Shown here: piece by piece, positions 28,387 through 38,226 of the stretch
How the letters are laid out: each line of letters opens with the position of its first letter
Numbering within the stretch: position 1 is the stretch's first letter
Source: Legionella santicrucis
Lineage (GTDB): Bacteria; Pseudomonadota; Gammaproteobacteria; Legionellales; Legionellaceae
Assembly: GCF_001468135.1 (NCBI RefSeq)
Contig: NZ_LNYU01000032.1
Span: 45,248 to 109,247, forward strand
DNA: 64,000 nt
Reading direction: 5' to 3'
Program-made: the position numbers and the translations under genes
Notes under the pieces: model-generated
Databases searched by the model: none
Seen by the model: only the letters and a program-made list of their open reading frames with translations
Told to the model about the DNA's origin: nothing

Positions 28387-29035
28387 TATTTATCCATTAA
28401 AAAATTAGTACAAAACATACCAGATGTTATCGTTAATAAATAATCCTTATTATTCAGAATAGCATAGGATGTGGAAGCTGTAGTGAATCGTTCTTGTTGT
28501 AAACGGTAAATTGTTGCTTTATGGACATTAAAGGTTTTTGCAATTTCACTGACTGATTTATCTTCTTGTAAAAGCCGCTTGGCTAATTGTTTTTGTTCTT
28601 CATTCATTTTTTCGGGTCGTCCAAAACGAACTCCACGTTGCTTTGCAGCTGCGCGTCCAGCACCAGTACGTTCGCGAATTAAGTCACGCTCAAATTCTGC
28701 AATACCAGCAAATACAGTCATGATCATTTTACCGGCATGAGAAGTGGTATCTGCCCATGGCTCGGAAAGCGAACAAAAGGAAGCCTCTGTTGTTCTTATG
28801 TAGTCTATTAATTCTAGTAAATGCTGGGTTGAACGCGCCAATCTGTCCAATTTCAAAACAACGACTACATCATCAGGTCGAAGCTGATCAAGTAATCGTT
28901 GTAATTCTGGACGATCTCTTTTTGCCCCAGAAATTTTTTCCTGATAGATACGTTTACAATCTGCTTCTTTAGAGCTGTTAATTGCAACTCTAAATTTTGA
29001 TCTGTGGTTGAAACGCGAGCATATCCAATTTTCAT
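28386..29035 (-). pseudogene. Serine recombinase (resolvase/invertase), frameshifted
   Basis: The gene starts at 29035 with MKIGYARVSTTDQNLELQLT, including catalytic Ser9. It then loses frame near 28975: one base is missing in CTAAAG, where relatives read A-L-K-E-A. The rest continues in another frame: CKRIYQEKISGAKRDRPELQ, VVVLKLDRLARSTQHLL, the long E helix and a helix-turn-helix (DKSVSEIAKTFNVHKATIYR). The C-terminal part alone is open from 28856. With the catalytic Ser cut off from the rest, it should be inactive unless translation shifts frame. Family: Tn3 resolvase/DNA invertase. Confidence 0.85.
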
Positions 29036-29137
29036 AACCAATCCCTAATATTTTATTTGCAAATCATATCGCAAAACAATAGACTTTTGCATCTGATTTT
29101 TGCAACGAATTTAAGCTGTTAAATAAAAGTATTCAAA

Positions 29138-29269
29138 TTACGTTGCTAAACTTAGTACTTTTGCCAATTGTACGCCAGCTCCTTGATTGCGTAGCCCCCA
29201 GATAATGAGACTTACACCTAATGAAAAAGCAATTAAGCCCAGCGTCATAGCTGTGTGAAATAGAAACAT
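29138..29269 (-). CDS. Small single-helix membrane protein, 43 aa
   Basis: Starts at an ATG that overlaps the stop of the upstream methyltransferase-like gene (TGATG), with AAAGGAGA eight bases before it. The product is MFLFHTAMTLGLIAFSLGVS followed by LIIWGLRNQG: one membrane helix and a short tail. Coupling to the upstream genes is the main support for its being real. Function not recognised. Confidence 0.55.
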   Translation of the reverse strand: MFLFHTAMTLGLIAFSLGVSLIIWGLRNQGAGVQLAKVLSLAT

Positions 29270-29931
29270 CAGGGCAGATCTCCTTTTCTTTGGCGTTTGT
29301 GAAAAAGATGGGGGATAAATGCGGGTGTTTTTGCCGCATAACGTTGATAGGCTTCCCCAAACAACGCTTGCGTTTCTTGTTCTTCTCGGTGAGCAAGACG
29401 TACGTAGACGTAAACAAGGATGGGAAACATGAATAAGGTAATAAGCGTTGGCCATTGCAATAAAAATCCAATCATCACTAGAATGAACCCATCGTATTGC
29501 GGATGCCGAACGTAGGCATAAAGTCCTGTGGTGGCGAGTTGATTGGTTTTTTGCGCCGCATAAAGGGTACTCCACCCCGAGTAAATGAGGTAAAGACCGC
29601 CAAAGATGAATACGTTACTCAAGATATGGAATAAGTCAAAATGCGGATCACCTTTCAGCCCTAATAGCGTATGCAGTAGATGACCAGAATCGTGGCCATA
29701 GAGGTTAATGCCAGGGTAATGGTTAGAAAGCCATCCGGATAATAAGTAGATGGTTAAAGGAAATCCATACATTTCCGTAAAATAAGCGATGACAAAGGCA
29801 GAAAAGGCGCCAAGGCTCTTCCAATCGCGTTTGGATTTGAGTTGAGTAAAACTGAGAGCAAAGAGAATAAAAATGGCTGAGTTAACCATCACTAAAAGCC
29901 AAAGACCATAAGCATTAGAATGTTCCATCAT
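29269..29931 (-). CDS. Isoprenylcysteine-methyltransferase-like membrane protein
   Basis: 220 residues with five to six membrane helices. The C-terminal half has the family signature: TGLYAYVRHPQYDGF, a helix, then RLAHREEQETQALFGEAYQRY, where His, Arg and Glu bind S-adenosylmethionine. Bacterial members methylate small thiols, lipids or unknown substrates. The ATG overlaps the stop of the DUF2933 gene; a second ATG three bases on has better spacing to AAAGG. DUF2933 plus ICMT-like pairs are frequent in copper and other metal islands. Confidence 0.78.
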   Translation of the reverse strand: MMEHSNAYGLWLLVMVNSAIFILFALSFTQLKSKRDWKSLGAFSAFVIAYFTEMYGFPLTIYLLSGWLSNHYPGINLYGHDSGHLLHTLLGLKGDPHFDLFHILSNVFIFGGLYLIYSGWSTLYAAQKTNQLATTGLYAYVRHPQYDGFILVMIGFLLQWPTLITLFMFPILVYVYVRLAHREEQETQALFGEAYQRYAAKTPAFIPHLFHKRQRKGDLP

Positions 29932-30215
29932 CAATCCTTTTCATTCGAATCCAGGTTGTTATCTTTTTTGTCATGTTGCGTTTTGTGGTTGCTATGTCCC
30001 CCATGCCCACCATGAAAAAGATGCATTAAAGGGCATAATAAAAACAACAGTATCCACCAGGGAGAAGCCGCCAAAAAACCGATCACATGGGCTTTGTGTT
30101 CTGTGAAAAGGTAATAACCGATAATCACGAAAATGAGAATTAGGATAAATCCACGCGCAGAAGGAAACCCGGATTTTTTGGTCTGTTGGTGTTGGTCATG
30201 TTCTGTGTTCATCAT
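29931..30215 (-). CDS. DUF2933 membrane protein
   Basis: 94 residues with two membrane helices (FILILIFVIIGYYLF; WWILLFLLCPLMHLF) and a His/Gly tail (HGGHGGHSNHK). The CPLMHLFMH-like end of the second helix identifies DUF2933. The Cys and His cluster at the membrane edge suggests metal contact. Both ends overlap neighbours: start over the DUF3141 stop, stop over the methyltransferase start. Confidence 0.82.
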   Translation of the reverse strand: MMNTEHDQHQQTKKSGFPSARGFILILIFVIIGYYLFTEHKAHVIGFLAASPWWILLFLLCPLMHLFHGGHGGHSNHKTQHDKKDNNLDSNEKD

Positions 30216-31960
30216 CCTTTATCCTTATTATCTCCACCAAAAAGGGATTCAAATAAGTGTTTCATGAGGTTATTTCGCTCATTCCTCACTGCCTCCAATG
30301 ACGAGCGAATCATCTCACAAAACAGCTGTTCATTGTTTTTAAATAAATTAGTACCTTCTAGCCTCTGACGATTCGCTTCGACTGCTTTTGCTACCAATAA
30401 AATGAGCCGCATGGTTGGATTTATTTTTTCAGAAAAGACATAGCGACTCAGGCGCATAGGGTGCGTTTTATCTAGCCATAATGTCAAGAGAGGATTGCTG
30501 ATTGCCTGAATCCAAGGTTGACAAAGAGCGCGATAATAAGTGTCGTTTGCCTCAGACAGTTTGCGCACCCTCTCGAAGGGTTCGATGGGGTTGCTGGAAC
30601 ACAGTTCTGCGAGATCACGTTCTTTAAAGTAAACCTCATATTGTTCCTTGCTGCAATCTGGATTGCCTGTTGGGTTGGTGATTATCATTTCATATAAACC
30701 GGGTGGTAACTTCTCAAAGGCCGTGCAATGTTCCAAAATGGCACGGTGTTCAAAGCGAACCACTTTGGCTGAAACGAAAATGCCTAAATGACCGATGGTA
30801 GGATGCAAAAGGTAAATAATGCGTTGCTTGGCTTTTTTTAAATCATTTGTCGTAGGATAGATTCTTCTTAACCAATGCAGGGCTTGATAAGGTGGTGTAA
30901 TTTCATCACCTTGCGAGGCAAAAATCACAATAGGGTTATGGATGCGCTTTAAATCATAAACACAATCATGATTAATAGCAATTTCACCTCGCTCCAGTTT
31001 ATTACCAATAAAAAGATTCTCAACCGTTGCTGTTATTTCCTCTGTACTGAAGTGATAAAATCCATTCCACCAATGTTCAAAATCTAAAAAGCGCTCGCGC
31101 TCCGTGTCAACTGCATCAAAGAGATGGTGGTATTTATCCCAAATGGCGGTAGTGGGGTTTAACAGTTCAAAATTTTGTACAAGCCATGCCCCATCAAGGA
31201 TTCCATCGTTCAAATCAGTAATGAAACGAGTAAGCCACACACCGCCTAAAAGCCCACCGAGCAATTGCATGGGATTTACTTCTTCTTCGCCACTGGACCA
31301 ATAAGAAATGGGAGAGCCATTCATCACGAGTGGGCCCACCAAGCCTGCGCAATCAGAAGCCAGTAACGCCAACATCCAACCCGCCTGGCAATTGCCATAA
31401 AGAATGGGTGGTTGGTCTTGATGCCAGGTTTTCACTTGTGCAACAAATTGCTTCATTGTTGACAATACATCAGCCAGTGTTTGATGCGGGATGGGTTGAG
31501 GGTAGAACATGACAAAATAAACGGCATGACCCCGATGTAGCGCAATTCCTATTTCAGAATCCCTCTTCATTCCACCAATCCCTGGCCCATGACCTGCCCT
31601 TGGGTCAACAATAATGACTGGCGGCTTATTGGGGTCGAAACACTGTTCAAAACACACATCATCAATTTCAAGAATTTTAAGTAGCGCATAATTCGTTTTG
31701 GGCTCCAAGGTTCTGCCATCCAGAACCAGCTCATACCTAAAGCGCAGAGGCGGTGGCATCCCTTGTTGTTCATGTTCCATCATGTCATTGGCCCGCTGAC
31801 GTAGTGTGTCGAAAAATAGGACACTTCGTTGCCAATAATCAATGTGGTAATGAAACAAATCATTCCACAGTTGGTAAGATTGAGAAAATACTTCAGTCAA
31901 TGAGGGCTTTTGTTCTTTGGAGATAGCCTCTTCCCCTCGCTTTAAATTGTGTTCGTCCAT
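30212..31960 (-). CDS. DUF3141 alpha/beta-hydrolase-like protein
   Basis: 582 residues. Alpha/beta-hydrolase core with PPVIIVDPRAGHGPGIGGMK, a nucleophile elbow ILYGNCQAGWMLALL (Cys as in PHA synthases), an acid in ASQGDEITPP, and a HPTIGHLGIFVS histidine. This is DUF3141, a family related to PHA synthase and usually found with MaoC-Pta and acetate kinase genes, as here at 33-37 kb. Reaction unknown. The ATG at 31960 is preferred to an in-frame TTG at 31987. First gene of a tight four-gene minus-strand operon. Confidence 0.85.
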   Translation of the reverse strand: MDEHNLKRGEEAISKEQKPSLTEVFSQSYQLWNDLFHYHIDYWQRSVLFFDTLRQRANDMMEHEQQGMPPPLRFRYELVLDGRTLEPKTNYALLKILEIDDVCFEQCFDPNKPPVIIVDPRAGHGPGIGGMKRDSEIGIALHRGHAVYFVMFYPQPIPHQTLADVLSTMKQFVAQVKTWHQDQPPILYGNCQAGWMLALLASDCAGLVGPLVMNGSPISYWSSGEEEVNPMQLLGGLLGGVWLTRFITDLNDGILDGAWLVQNFELLNPTTAIWDKYHHLFDAVDTERERFLDFEHWWNGFYHFSTEEITATVENLFIGNKLERGEIAINHDCVYDLKRIHNPIVIFASQGDEITPPYQALHWLRRIYPTTNDLKKAKQRIIYLLHPTIGHLGIFVSAKVVRFEHRAILEHCTAFEKLPPGLYEMIITNPTGNPDCSKEQYEVYFKERDLAELCSSNPIEPFERVRKLSEANDTYYRALCQPWIQAISNPLLTLWLDKTHPMRLSRYVFSEKINPTMRLILLVAKAVEANRQRLEGTNLFKNNEQLFCEMIRSSLEAVRNERNNLMKHLFESLFGGDNKDKG

Positions 31961-32206
31961 GAAATACCGTCTCGTTTGCCGCAACAATTAATATATAGCT
32001 TAGCACAAAGAACACTTAAACGACTTAGAAAACAATGAGGAGTGGTTACTCGACACCATTAGACTTCAATGCCCTTATCGCACAAAATAGCTAAAAAAGA
32101 AATTAAGGACTTTATTCACTAATAGAAATCCTTTTTGAAAGAAAAATTTTAATTTTAGGGAAGCGAAACTGAATAGTTTAACTAGGCTAAAAAAAATATT
32201 TTTTTA

Positions 32207-32347
32207 ATGGTAATTTTTACACTTTTTACTGTTTGCGCATGTACTTCTATGACAACGACAACCAATGAGTCTAAAAGTAATGATAATAAGAACAGCGACA
32301 AACACAGTAAAGCATCTGTTGGGCGCGTTTGGGTTGCTCATCCTAGA
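32207..32347 (+). CDS. Possible decayed small lipoprotein ORF
   Basis: From the ATG the frame reads MVIFTLFTVCACTSMTTTTN and ends after about 46 residues in VAHPRRH. The six codons upstream read AKKNIFL in frame, so the whole looks like a KKNIFLMVIFTLFTVCAC lipoprotein signal whose start codon has become GCT. No ribosome site serves the remaining ATG. It may be a dead gene. Confidence 0.3.
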
Positions 32348-32427
32348 AGGCACTAATATTTTTTCACCTCTTGAGCAACTCAATTTGAAGAAGAATAGGC
32401 TTTGAAAGGCATCGAAAGCCATTAAGC

Positions 32428-32589
32428 TTAATGCCAGCCAATCCCTCCAGTATTGTGCCCTTCATAGGTATGAGAAACAGTATGTGAATTAGTGGCTTTT
32501 GTTGATGAAGCACACGAGGTAAACAGAAGGGTTGAGCTTAATAATATCACTACCCCAATAACTACTTTAAATAGTCTGATAGGTTGCAT
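32428..32589 (-). CDS. Small lipoprotein, 53 aa
   Basis: AAGGAG eight bases before the ATG. The signal peptide (IRLFKVVIGVVILLSSTLLF) ends in the lipobox FTSC (Cys at about 26), then a short Ser/Thr/His-rich tail ending GGIGWH. Too small for a folded domain; function not recognised. The rest of the 31988-33070 gap shows only a weak repeat of this gene's leader near 32750 and nothing else I can support. Confidence 0.55.
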   Translation of the reverse strand: MQPIRLFKVVIGVVILLSSTLLFTSCASSTKATNSHTVSHTYEGHNTGGIGWH

Positions 32590-33070
32590 ATCAATGCTCC
32601 TTGCAATGAAATAAGGTGACTATTGAATCAATATAAAAACAACCTGTATCATTAGATAACTTATTATTATAATAGCACTATTAAAAACACGCGCTGCCAA
32701 TCATTGTCACTTTTTGAAAAAGAGATGAGCGTACTCTAGGTATTGAGTCAATGCTCCTGAAATGAAAAATGACTAATATAACGTGTTGTACAGCATTTAT
32801 GCCGCACCTCTAGGGTCATGAAATAACTAAATAAAAAGAGCACTTATCTTTTGAGGGGCTTGATGTGTACGCCCGAAAGGTTTTGTGACAATAAATTAGA
32901 TTTAATATAATTTTGAATTAATCAGCTCAACGGATATTGAACGCCATAAACCACCTTTTTGGTAATAAAATGGCGTTAGAACTCTTTGAAAATGGAATGA
33001 CAGGTTAAATTTTATGCTATGATTTACTATATTTTATTGATTCTATAGCTTAATACCAGGGATATCGGTG

Positions 33071-34861
33071 ATGAACGGACTAGAAAAGGAATGCTGTCCC
33101 AAGAACATTATATTAACTAAGCAGGAAGAATCTTCAGAACATATAGACTCTTGCTGTGTACCCGATGATGCAGATACTACAGATAATGTCTTTGCTTTTT
33201 TTGGTCAGTTATTTCAAGCAAACCTTGCTAAATGGACTGCGGGGATAAGTCCTGCCGCGCTAGGCTCTTCTTATTCCACATGGCTTTGGCAATTGGCACA
33301 ATCCCCAGAAGTATTATGGGAACTGGCCTTTTATCCTGTTTTTCATGCTAATGATTGCATTAATAATATCATTTGTGTTGAGCGTGCTGCCGGTGGCAAA
33401 GACGTACGTTTCAAAAAAGACAGTTGGCAGCCTATGCCTTGGCGTTTATATGCAGAAGGATTTTTGCAGGTGGAGGATTGGTGGCGACACGCCACAACCC
33501 GTGTGCCAGGATTACCCGACCAGGTGGAGCGCACCGTTTCATTCTGGGCACGCCAATATCTTGATGCCCTGTCCCCTTCCAATTGTGTTTGGTCTAACCC
33601 TGATTTATTCCATGAAGCCATTCGCACCGGGGGATTTAATCTCATTCAAGGCAGCCAAATCGCTATGGAAGACTCCTTAGAAAAGCTAACGGGCGCACCT
33701 CCTACAGGCTCTGAACATTTTATCCCTGGCAAAGACGTGGCGATTACCCCAGGACGAGTGGTATTTCAAAATCATTTAATCGAATTGATTCAATACGAAG
33801 CTCAGACTAAAACCGTGTATAAAGAGCCCATACTAGTTCTCCCTGCCTGGATTATGAAATACTATATTCTCGATTTATCCCCCCATAATTCCTTGGTGAA
33901 ATGGCTTGTTAGACAAGGCCATACCGTATTCATCATTTCCTGGCGCAATCCAGATAAAGAGGACCGTGATTTAGGAATGGATGATTATTATCGCCAAGGG
34001 GCCATGGCGGCGATTGATGCGGTATCAGCCATTCTGCCTCAAACAAAAATTAATCTGATGGGCTATTGTTTAGGTGGCACGCTCGCCATGATTACGGCGG
34101 CCGCGATGAGTAGAGATAGGGATGAACGCTTAAATAGCCTCACCCTTCTTGCAGCCCAAGGGGATTTTACTGAAGCCGGGGAATTAATGCTTTTTGTTAC
34201 TAAAAGCCAAGTGGCTTTCCTTAAAAACATGATGGGAGAACAAGGGTATCTTGATACCAAACAAATGGCCGGTTCCTTTCAAATGTTGCGTGCCTACGAT
34301 TTGATTTGGTCCAAAATGGTTCAGGACTACATGCACGGGATGCGGCGTGGGATGATTGATTTAACCGCTTGGAATGCGGATGCCACCCGAATGCCTTATA
34401 AAATGCACAGTGAATACCTTGAACAATTGTTCTTAAACAATGATTTTGCAGAAGGTCGTTATACCGTGGAAGGAAAGCCAGTGGCTGCTGAGAATATCCA
34501 GTTGCCACTTTTTGCAGTCAGTACTGAAAAAGATCACGTAGCGCCTTGGCAGTCTGTTTATAAAATTCACCTGATGACGGAGGGTGATATTACCTTCGTT
34601 CTCACCGGCGGCGGACATAATGCAGGGATTGTGAGTGAACCGGGTCATCCGGGGCGTTCTTATCGGGTTCATGAGAGCAAGAAAGGTGATGCTTACCTCA
34701 ATCCTGCGAGTTGGCTTGCGATCGCAAAACAACAAGAAGGCTCCTGGTGGCAAGAATGGCATGATTGGTTAGTGCAGCTATCGGCTAAAAAACGCGTCCC
34801 TCCACTGGTCATGAATACCTCACTACCCGCTGCACCAGGTACTTATGTACTGCAGAAATAA
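33071..34861 (+). CDS. phaC: Class I poly(3-hydroxyalkanoate) synthase
   Basis: 596 residues, typical for class I PhaC. It polymerises (R)-3-hydroxyacyl-CoA, usually hydroxybutyryl-CoA, on the surface of storage granules. The catalytic triad is visible: Cys333 in GYCLGG, Asp488 in STEKDHVAPW and His516 in GGGHNAGI. The N-terminal ~60 residues are unlike other synthases and Cys-rich (ECCPKN, DSCCVPDD). An ATG at 33071 is preferred to GTG at 33068. The next gene starts 12 bases after the stop. Confidence 0.94.
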   Translation: MNGLEKECCPKNIILTKQEESSEHIDSCCVPDDADTTDNVFAFFGQLFQANLAKWTAGISPAALGSSYSTWLWQLAQSPEVLWELAFYPVFHANDCINNIICVERAAGGKDVRFKKDSWQPMPWRLYAEGFLQVEDWWRHATTRVPGLPDQVERTVSFWARQYLDALSPSNCVWSNPDLFHEAIRTGGFNLIQGSQIAMEDSLEKLTGAPPTGSEHFIPGKDVAITPGRVVFQNHLIELIQYEAQTKTVYKEPILVLPAWIMKYYILDLSPHNSLVKWLVRQGHTVFIISWRNPDKEDRDLGMDDYYRQGAMAAIDAVSAILPQTKINLMGYCLGGTLAMITAAAMSRDRDERLNSLTLLAAQGDFTEAGELMLFVTKSQVAFLKNMMGEQGYLDTKQMAGSFQMLRAYDLIWSKMVQDYMHGMRRGMIDLTAWNADATRMPYKMHSEYLEQLFLNNDFAEGRYTVEGKPVAAENIQLPLFAVSTEKDHVAPWQSVYKIHLMTEGDITFVLTGGGHNAGIVSEPGHPGRSYRVHESKKGDAYLNPASWLAIAKQQEGSWWQEWHDWLVQLSAKKRVPPLVMNTSLPAAPGTYVLQK

Positions 34862-34873
34862 AAGGGAAGAAAA

Positions 34874-36280
34874 ATGGACAAGGAGTTTCTTGAGAATGTG
34901 ACTTTTGATGAGCTTACGGTGGGTCGTCAGGCGAGTCTAAGTAAAACACTCACTCAAGACGACATCAATTTATTTGCTGCCATGTCGGGTGATGTGAATC
35001 CTGCTCATATGGATCCGGTGTTTGCCCAAAGCGATATTTTTCATGGTATTGTGGGTCATGGCATGTGGTCTGGCTCGCTGATTTCTGCACTGCTGGGCAC
35101 TGTTTTACCTGGTCCAGGCACCATTTATCTTAAACAGGACATTCAATTTAAAAAGCCAGTACGTTTAGGGGACACGCTCACCATCACCATCATCGTCAAG
35201 GATAAGGGTGCCAATAAGCCCCGAGTGATTTTTAATTGCAAGGGCGTGAATCAACACGGAGAAACAGTCATCGAGGGCTTGGCAACCGTGCTTGCGCCAA
35301 CGAAAAAAGTACGGGTTGCACGAACTCATTTACCGTCTATAGAAATACATAACCACGATCGCTTCGAGGCGATAATCAAAGCGTGTCGCTGTATGGGTGC
35401 TGTTCGCACGGCCATTGTGCATCCGGTTAGTATGAGTGTCATGGAAGCGGTGAACGATGCGGTAAAAGCTGGGCTCATTATTCCCATTTTGATTGGCCCT
35501 TTGGTCAAAATGAAGACTGCAGCTCAAGAGGCAGGGATTGATTTATCACAGTGGGAAACGATTGATACGGAGCACAGCGATGCCGCAGCAAGCAAGGCTG
35601 CCGAATTGGCATCTTCCGGCGAGATTGATGCCATCATGAAAGGCTCATTAAGCACTCATGAATTAATGGGGGCTATTGTACCCACTGCCTCTGGCTTACG
35701 CACGCAACATCGTGTGAGTCACGCCTACGTCATGGATATCCCTTCTTACCACAAACCACTCATCATTACAGATGCTGCGATTAATATTGCCCCTACTGCC
35801 ACCGACAAAGCGGACATTTGCCAAAACGCTATTAATCTTTGGCGAGTATTGTTTGGCGAGGACAAGAAGCCCAAAGTAGCTATCCTTGCCGCCATCGAAA
35901 CCGTCAACCCTAAGATGCAAGCCACTGTCGATGCCTCTATTTTGTGCAAAATGGCTGACCGAGGACAGATAAATGATGGCATTCTTGACGGTCCCTTGGC
36001 TTTTGATAATGCGATTAACAAGGAGGCAGCCAAAGAAAAAGGGATTATTTCTCTCGTGGCAGGCGATCCGGATATTCTTTTGGTTCCTGAAATCGAGTCT
36101 GGGAATATTTTGGCCAAGCAATTGACTTTTTTAGGTCATGCGGATGCTGCTGGAATTGTTTTGGGTGCTCGTGTTCCAATCATTCTGGTGAGCCGAGCAG
36201 ACTCACTGCGAACGCGGCTTTTCTCCTGTTCTCTGGCTGTTAAACTGGTGGCAGCTCGAAAGGAAGGACGAATCAAATGA
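34874..36280 (+). CDS. MaoC-type enoyl-CoA hydratase fused to phosphate acetyl/butyryltransferase
   Basis: 468 residues with two domains. Residues 1-145 are a MaoC/PhaJ hotdog domain with the (R)-hydratase motif DINLFAAMSGDVNPAHMDP and FHGIVGHGMW; it would make (R)-3-hydroxyacyl-CoA for PhaC. Residues about 160-468 are a Pta/Ptb phosphotransacylase (GSLSTHELMGAIVP, then RVSHAYVMDIPSYHKPLIITDAAIN). It converts acyl-CoA and phosphate to acyl phosphate. The stop overlaps the kinase start (ATGA), matching a Pta-Ack pathway. The fusion is known from other proteobacteria. Confidence 0.92.
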   Translation: MDKEFLENVTFDELTVGRQASLSKTLTQDDINLFAAMSGDVNPAHMDPVFAQSDIFHGIVGHGMWSGSLISALLGTVLPGPGTIYLKQDIQFKKPVRLGDTLTITIIVKDKGANKPRVIFNCKGVNQHGETVIEGLATVLAPTKKVRVARTHLPSIEIHNHDRFEAIIKACRCMGAVRTAIVHPVSMSVMEAVNDAVKAGLIIPILIGPLVKMKTAAQEAGIDLSQWETIDTEHSDAAASKAAELASSGEIDAIMKGSLSTHELMGAIVPTASGLRTQHRVSHAYVMDIPSYHKPLIITDAAINIAPTATDKADICQNAINLWRVLFGEDKKPKVAILAAIETVNPKMQATVDASILCKMADRGQINDGILDGPLAFDNAINKEAAKEKGIISLVAGDPDILLVPEIESGNILAKQLTFLGHADAAGIVLGARVPIILVSRADSLRTRLFSCSLAVKLVAARKEGRIK

Positions 36281-37434
36281 CTGCAATCAAAGCAGCCAGT
36301 ATTCTTGTGATTAATGTGGGCTCTTCCAGCGTCAAATTTCAGCTTTTTTCAAGACAATTAAACCCGCAACTTTTAGTTCAAGGGAAGGTGGCTGATATTG
36401 GCGGAAGATCTTCCTTTATAGCCACCGATACCCTGCTAAACCCTGAGAATAAGCAGGCTGACAAAAAAATACTTTCTGATAATTGCTCGCACGAAGAGGC
36501 TTTACACCGTATTTGGGACTGGATTGAGGAGTGGAGTGAACAGTGGCAGGTGACTGCAGTTGCTCATCGCATTGTCCATGGTGGGACCCTCTTTAAAAAC
36601 AGTGTGCTAGTCAATCCACACGTCATGCATAAATTATGGGCATTAGCCCCATTGGCTCCTTTACACCAACCCCATAATCTCAAAGCCATTGAGTTCATCG
36701 GTACTCTGAAACCAGAGGTACTTCAAATTGCTTGTTTTGATACAGCATTTCATACCCATCATAAGGCTTTGTTCACCGAGTATGCATTGCCACAAAAGAT
36801 AAGGGAGCAAGGTGTTCGTCGCTATGGGTTTCATGGATTATCGTATGAATGGATTGTTCACACCTTGCGGCGATATGAGCCGTCATTGGCTGAGGGGCGG
36901 CTTATTGCGGCCCATCTTGGCAATGGAGCCAGTTTGTGTGCCATACACCATGGAGTAAGTGTTGATACGACAATGGGCATGACAGCCCTGGATGGATTAC
37001 CCATGGGAACTCGTTGTGGGAGCCTTGATGCCGGAGCTGTGACGTTTATGATACGTCACCTAGGTTTGTCTATCGATGAGGTTGAGTCCCTTCTTTACAA
37101 TGAATCAGGGCTTCTTGGTTTATCGAGCCTAAGCAATGATGTCAAAACCTTGCAAGACAGCAAAGATGCAAAGGCTCAATTTGCATTAGAGTATTTCTGT
37201 CTTAAAGCTGCCCAATTCATGGGGATGATGGCAGTAACCCTGGGTGGGGTGGATGCCATCGTGTTTACGGGCGGTATTGGTGAGAACTCAGCCTTTGTGC
37301 GAAACACTATCTTGCGTCATGTGACATTTCTTAAGCCTTTTGAAACACGGGTTGTTGCAGCCAATGAAGAACGCATGATGGCACTTCATGCCATGTCGCT
37401 TCTTGAACGCAAAACAGAGGTAGGAAACGGATGA
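36277..37434 (+). CDS. ackA: Acetate/propionate kinase
   Basis: 385 residues; cytoplasmic kinase that turns acyl phosphate and ADP into acid and ATP. N-terminal phosphate-binding INVGSSSVKFQLF, AAHLGNGASLCAI, MGMTALDGLPMGTRCGSLD and FTGGIGENS are all present. It should work with the upstream Pta domain to trade acyl-CoA for ATP. Overlaps both neighbours by four bases. Confidence 0.93.
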   Translation: MTAIKAASILVINVGSSSVKFQLFSRQLNPQLLVQGKVADIGGRSSFIATDTLLNPENKQADKKILSDNCSHEEALHRIWDWIEEWSEQWQVTAVAHRIVHGGTLFKNSVLVNPHVMHKLWALAPLAPLHQPHNLKAIEFIGTLKPEVLQIACFDTAFHTHHKALFTEYALPQKIREQGVRRYGFHGLSYEWIVHTLRRYEPSLAEGRLIAAHLGNGASLCAIHHGVSVDTTMGMTALDGLPMGTRCGSLDAGAVTFMIRHLGLSIDEVESLLYNESGLLGLSSLSNDVKTLQDSKDAKAQFALEYFCLKAAQFMGMMAVTLGGVDAIVFTGGIGENSAFVRNTILRHVTFLKPFETRVVAANEERMMALHAMSLLERKTEVGNG

Positions 37435-38186
37435 AGAATAAAAAAGGATTGATTGTTGGAATTGCCAATGAGTACTCCATCGCCTGGGGTTGTGCCAAAG
37501 TATTGCATGAAGCGGGCAGCGAATTGGCAATCACCTATCAAAATGAGAAAACCAAGGGTTATGTACAGCCTTTGGCTGAAAAAGTGTCATCTCCTATTGT
37601 TATGCCTTTGGACGTGACGGATAAGGCACAATTTGATGCCCTATTTCAGAAAATAAAAGACTGCTGGGGTCGTCTTGATTTTGTTATCCATGCGATTGCC
37701 TTTGCACCAAAAACTGATTTACAAGGTCGTGTTGTCGATTGCTCGAAAGATGGCTTCATGATGGCGATGGATATTTCTTGTCATTCGCTCATCCGATTGG
37801 CAAAAGCCGCTGAACCACTGATGGTCGATGGAGGGAGTATTATGACCATGAGTTATTATGGTGCTGAAAAAGTGGTTAAAAATTACAATCTCATGGGACC
37901 TGTTAAAGCGGCTTTAGAAACCTCTGTGCGCTATCTCGCCATGGAACTTGGCAGTAAAAAGATTCGAGTCAATGCCATTTCTCCAGGGCCAATAAGCACT
38001 CGTGCGGCCTCAGGTTTAGCTGATTTTGATAAGCTGATGGAACAGGCGGCAAAGGAAGCGCCCTTGCATCAGCTGGTTACAATAGAGGACATTGGTGAAA
38101 CAGCCTCTTTTTTGGTATCCAATAAAGCCGCCTCCATTACCGGTCAGATCCTTTATGTGGATGGCGGTTATAATATCAAGGCCTAA
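37431..38186 (+). CDS. fabI: Enoyl-ACP reductase (FabI type)
   Basis: 251-residue NAD(P)H-dependent reductase of fatty-acid synthesis. The divergent Rossmann start GLIVGIANEYSIAWGCAKVL is that of FabI, and the catalytic Tyr-x6-Lys pair lies in YNLMGPVKAALE. It is probably an extra copy beside the housekeeping gene; placement in a Pta/Ack/PHA operon suggests it acts on acyl-CoA or acyl-ACP entering that pathway. Last gene of the plus-strand operon. Confidence 0.9.
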   Translation: MKNKKGLIVGIANEYSIAWGCAKVLHEAGSELAITYQNEKTKGYVQPLAEKVSSPIVMPLDVTDKAQFDALFQKIKDCWGRLDFVIHAIAFAPKTDLQGRVVDCSKDGFMMAMDISCHSLIRLAKAAEPLMVDGGSIMTMSYYGAEKVVKNYNLMGPVKAALETSVRYLAMELGSKKIRVNAISPGPISTRAASGLADFDKLMEQAAKEAPLHQLVTIEDIGETASFLVSNKAASITGQILYVDGGYNIKA

Positions 38187-38226
38187 TAAACCAAAAGTAA
38201 CTCCTCCAGAATTGACGCTTAGTTAT

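Noticed and set aside
28757-28972. Plus-strand 71-codon frame
   Set aside because: Antisense to the frameshifted serine recombinase, whose motifs are clear.
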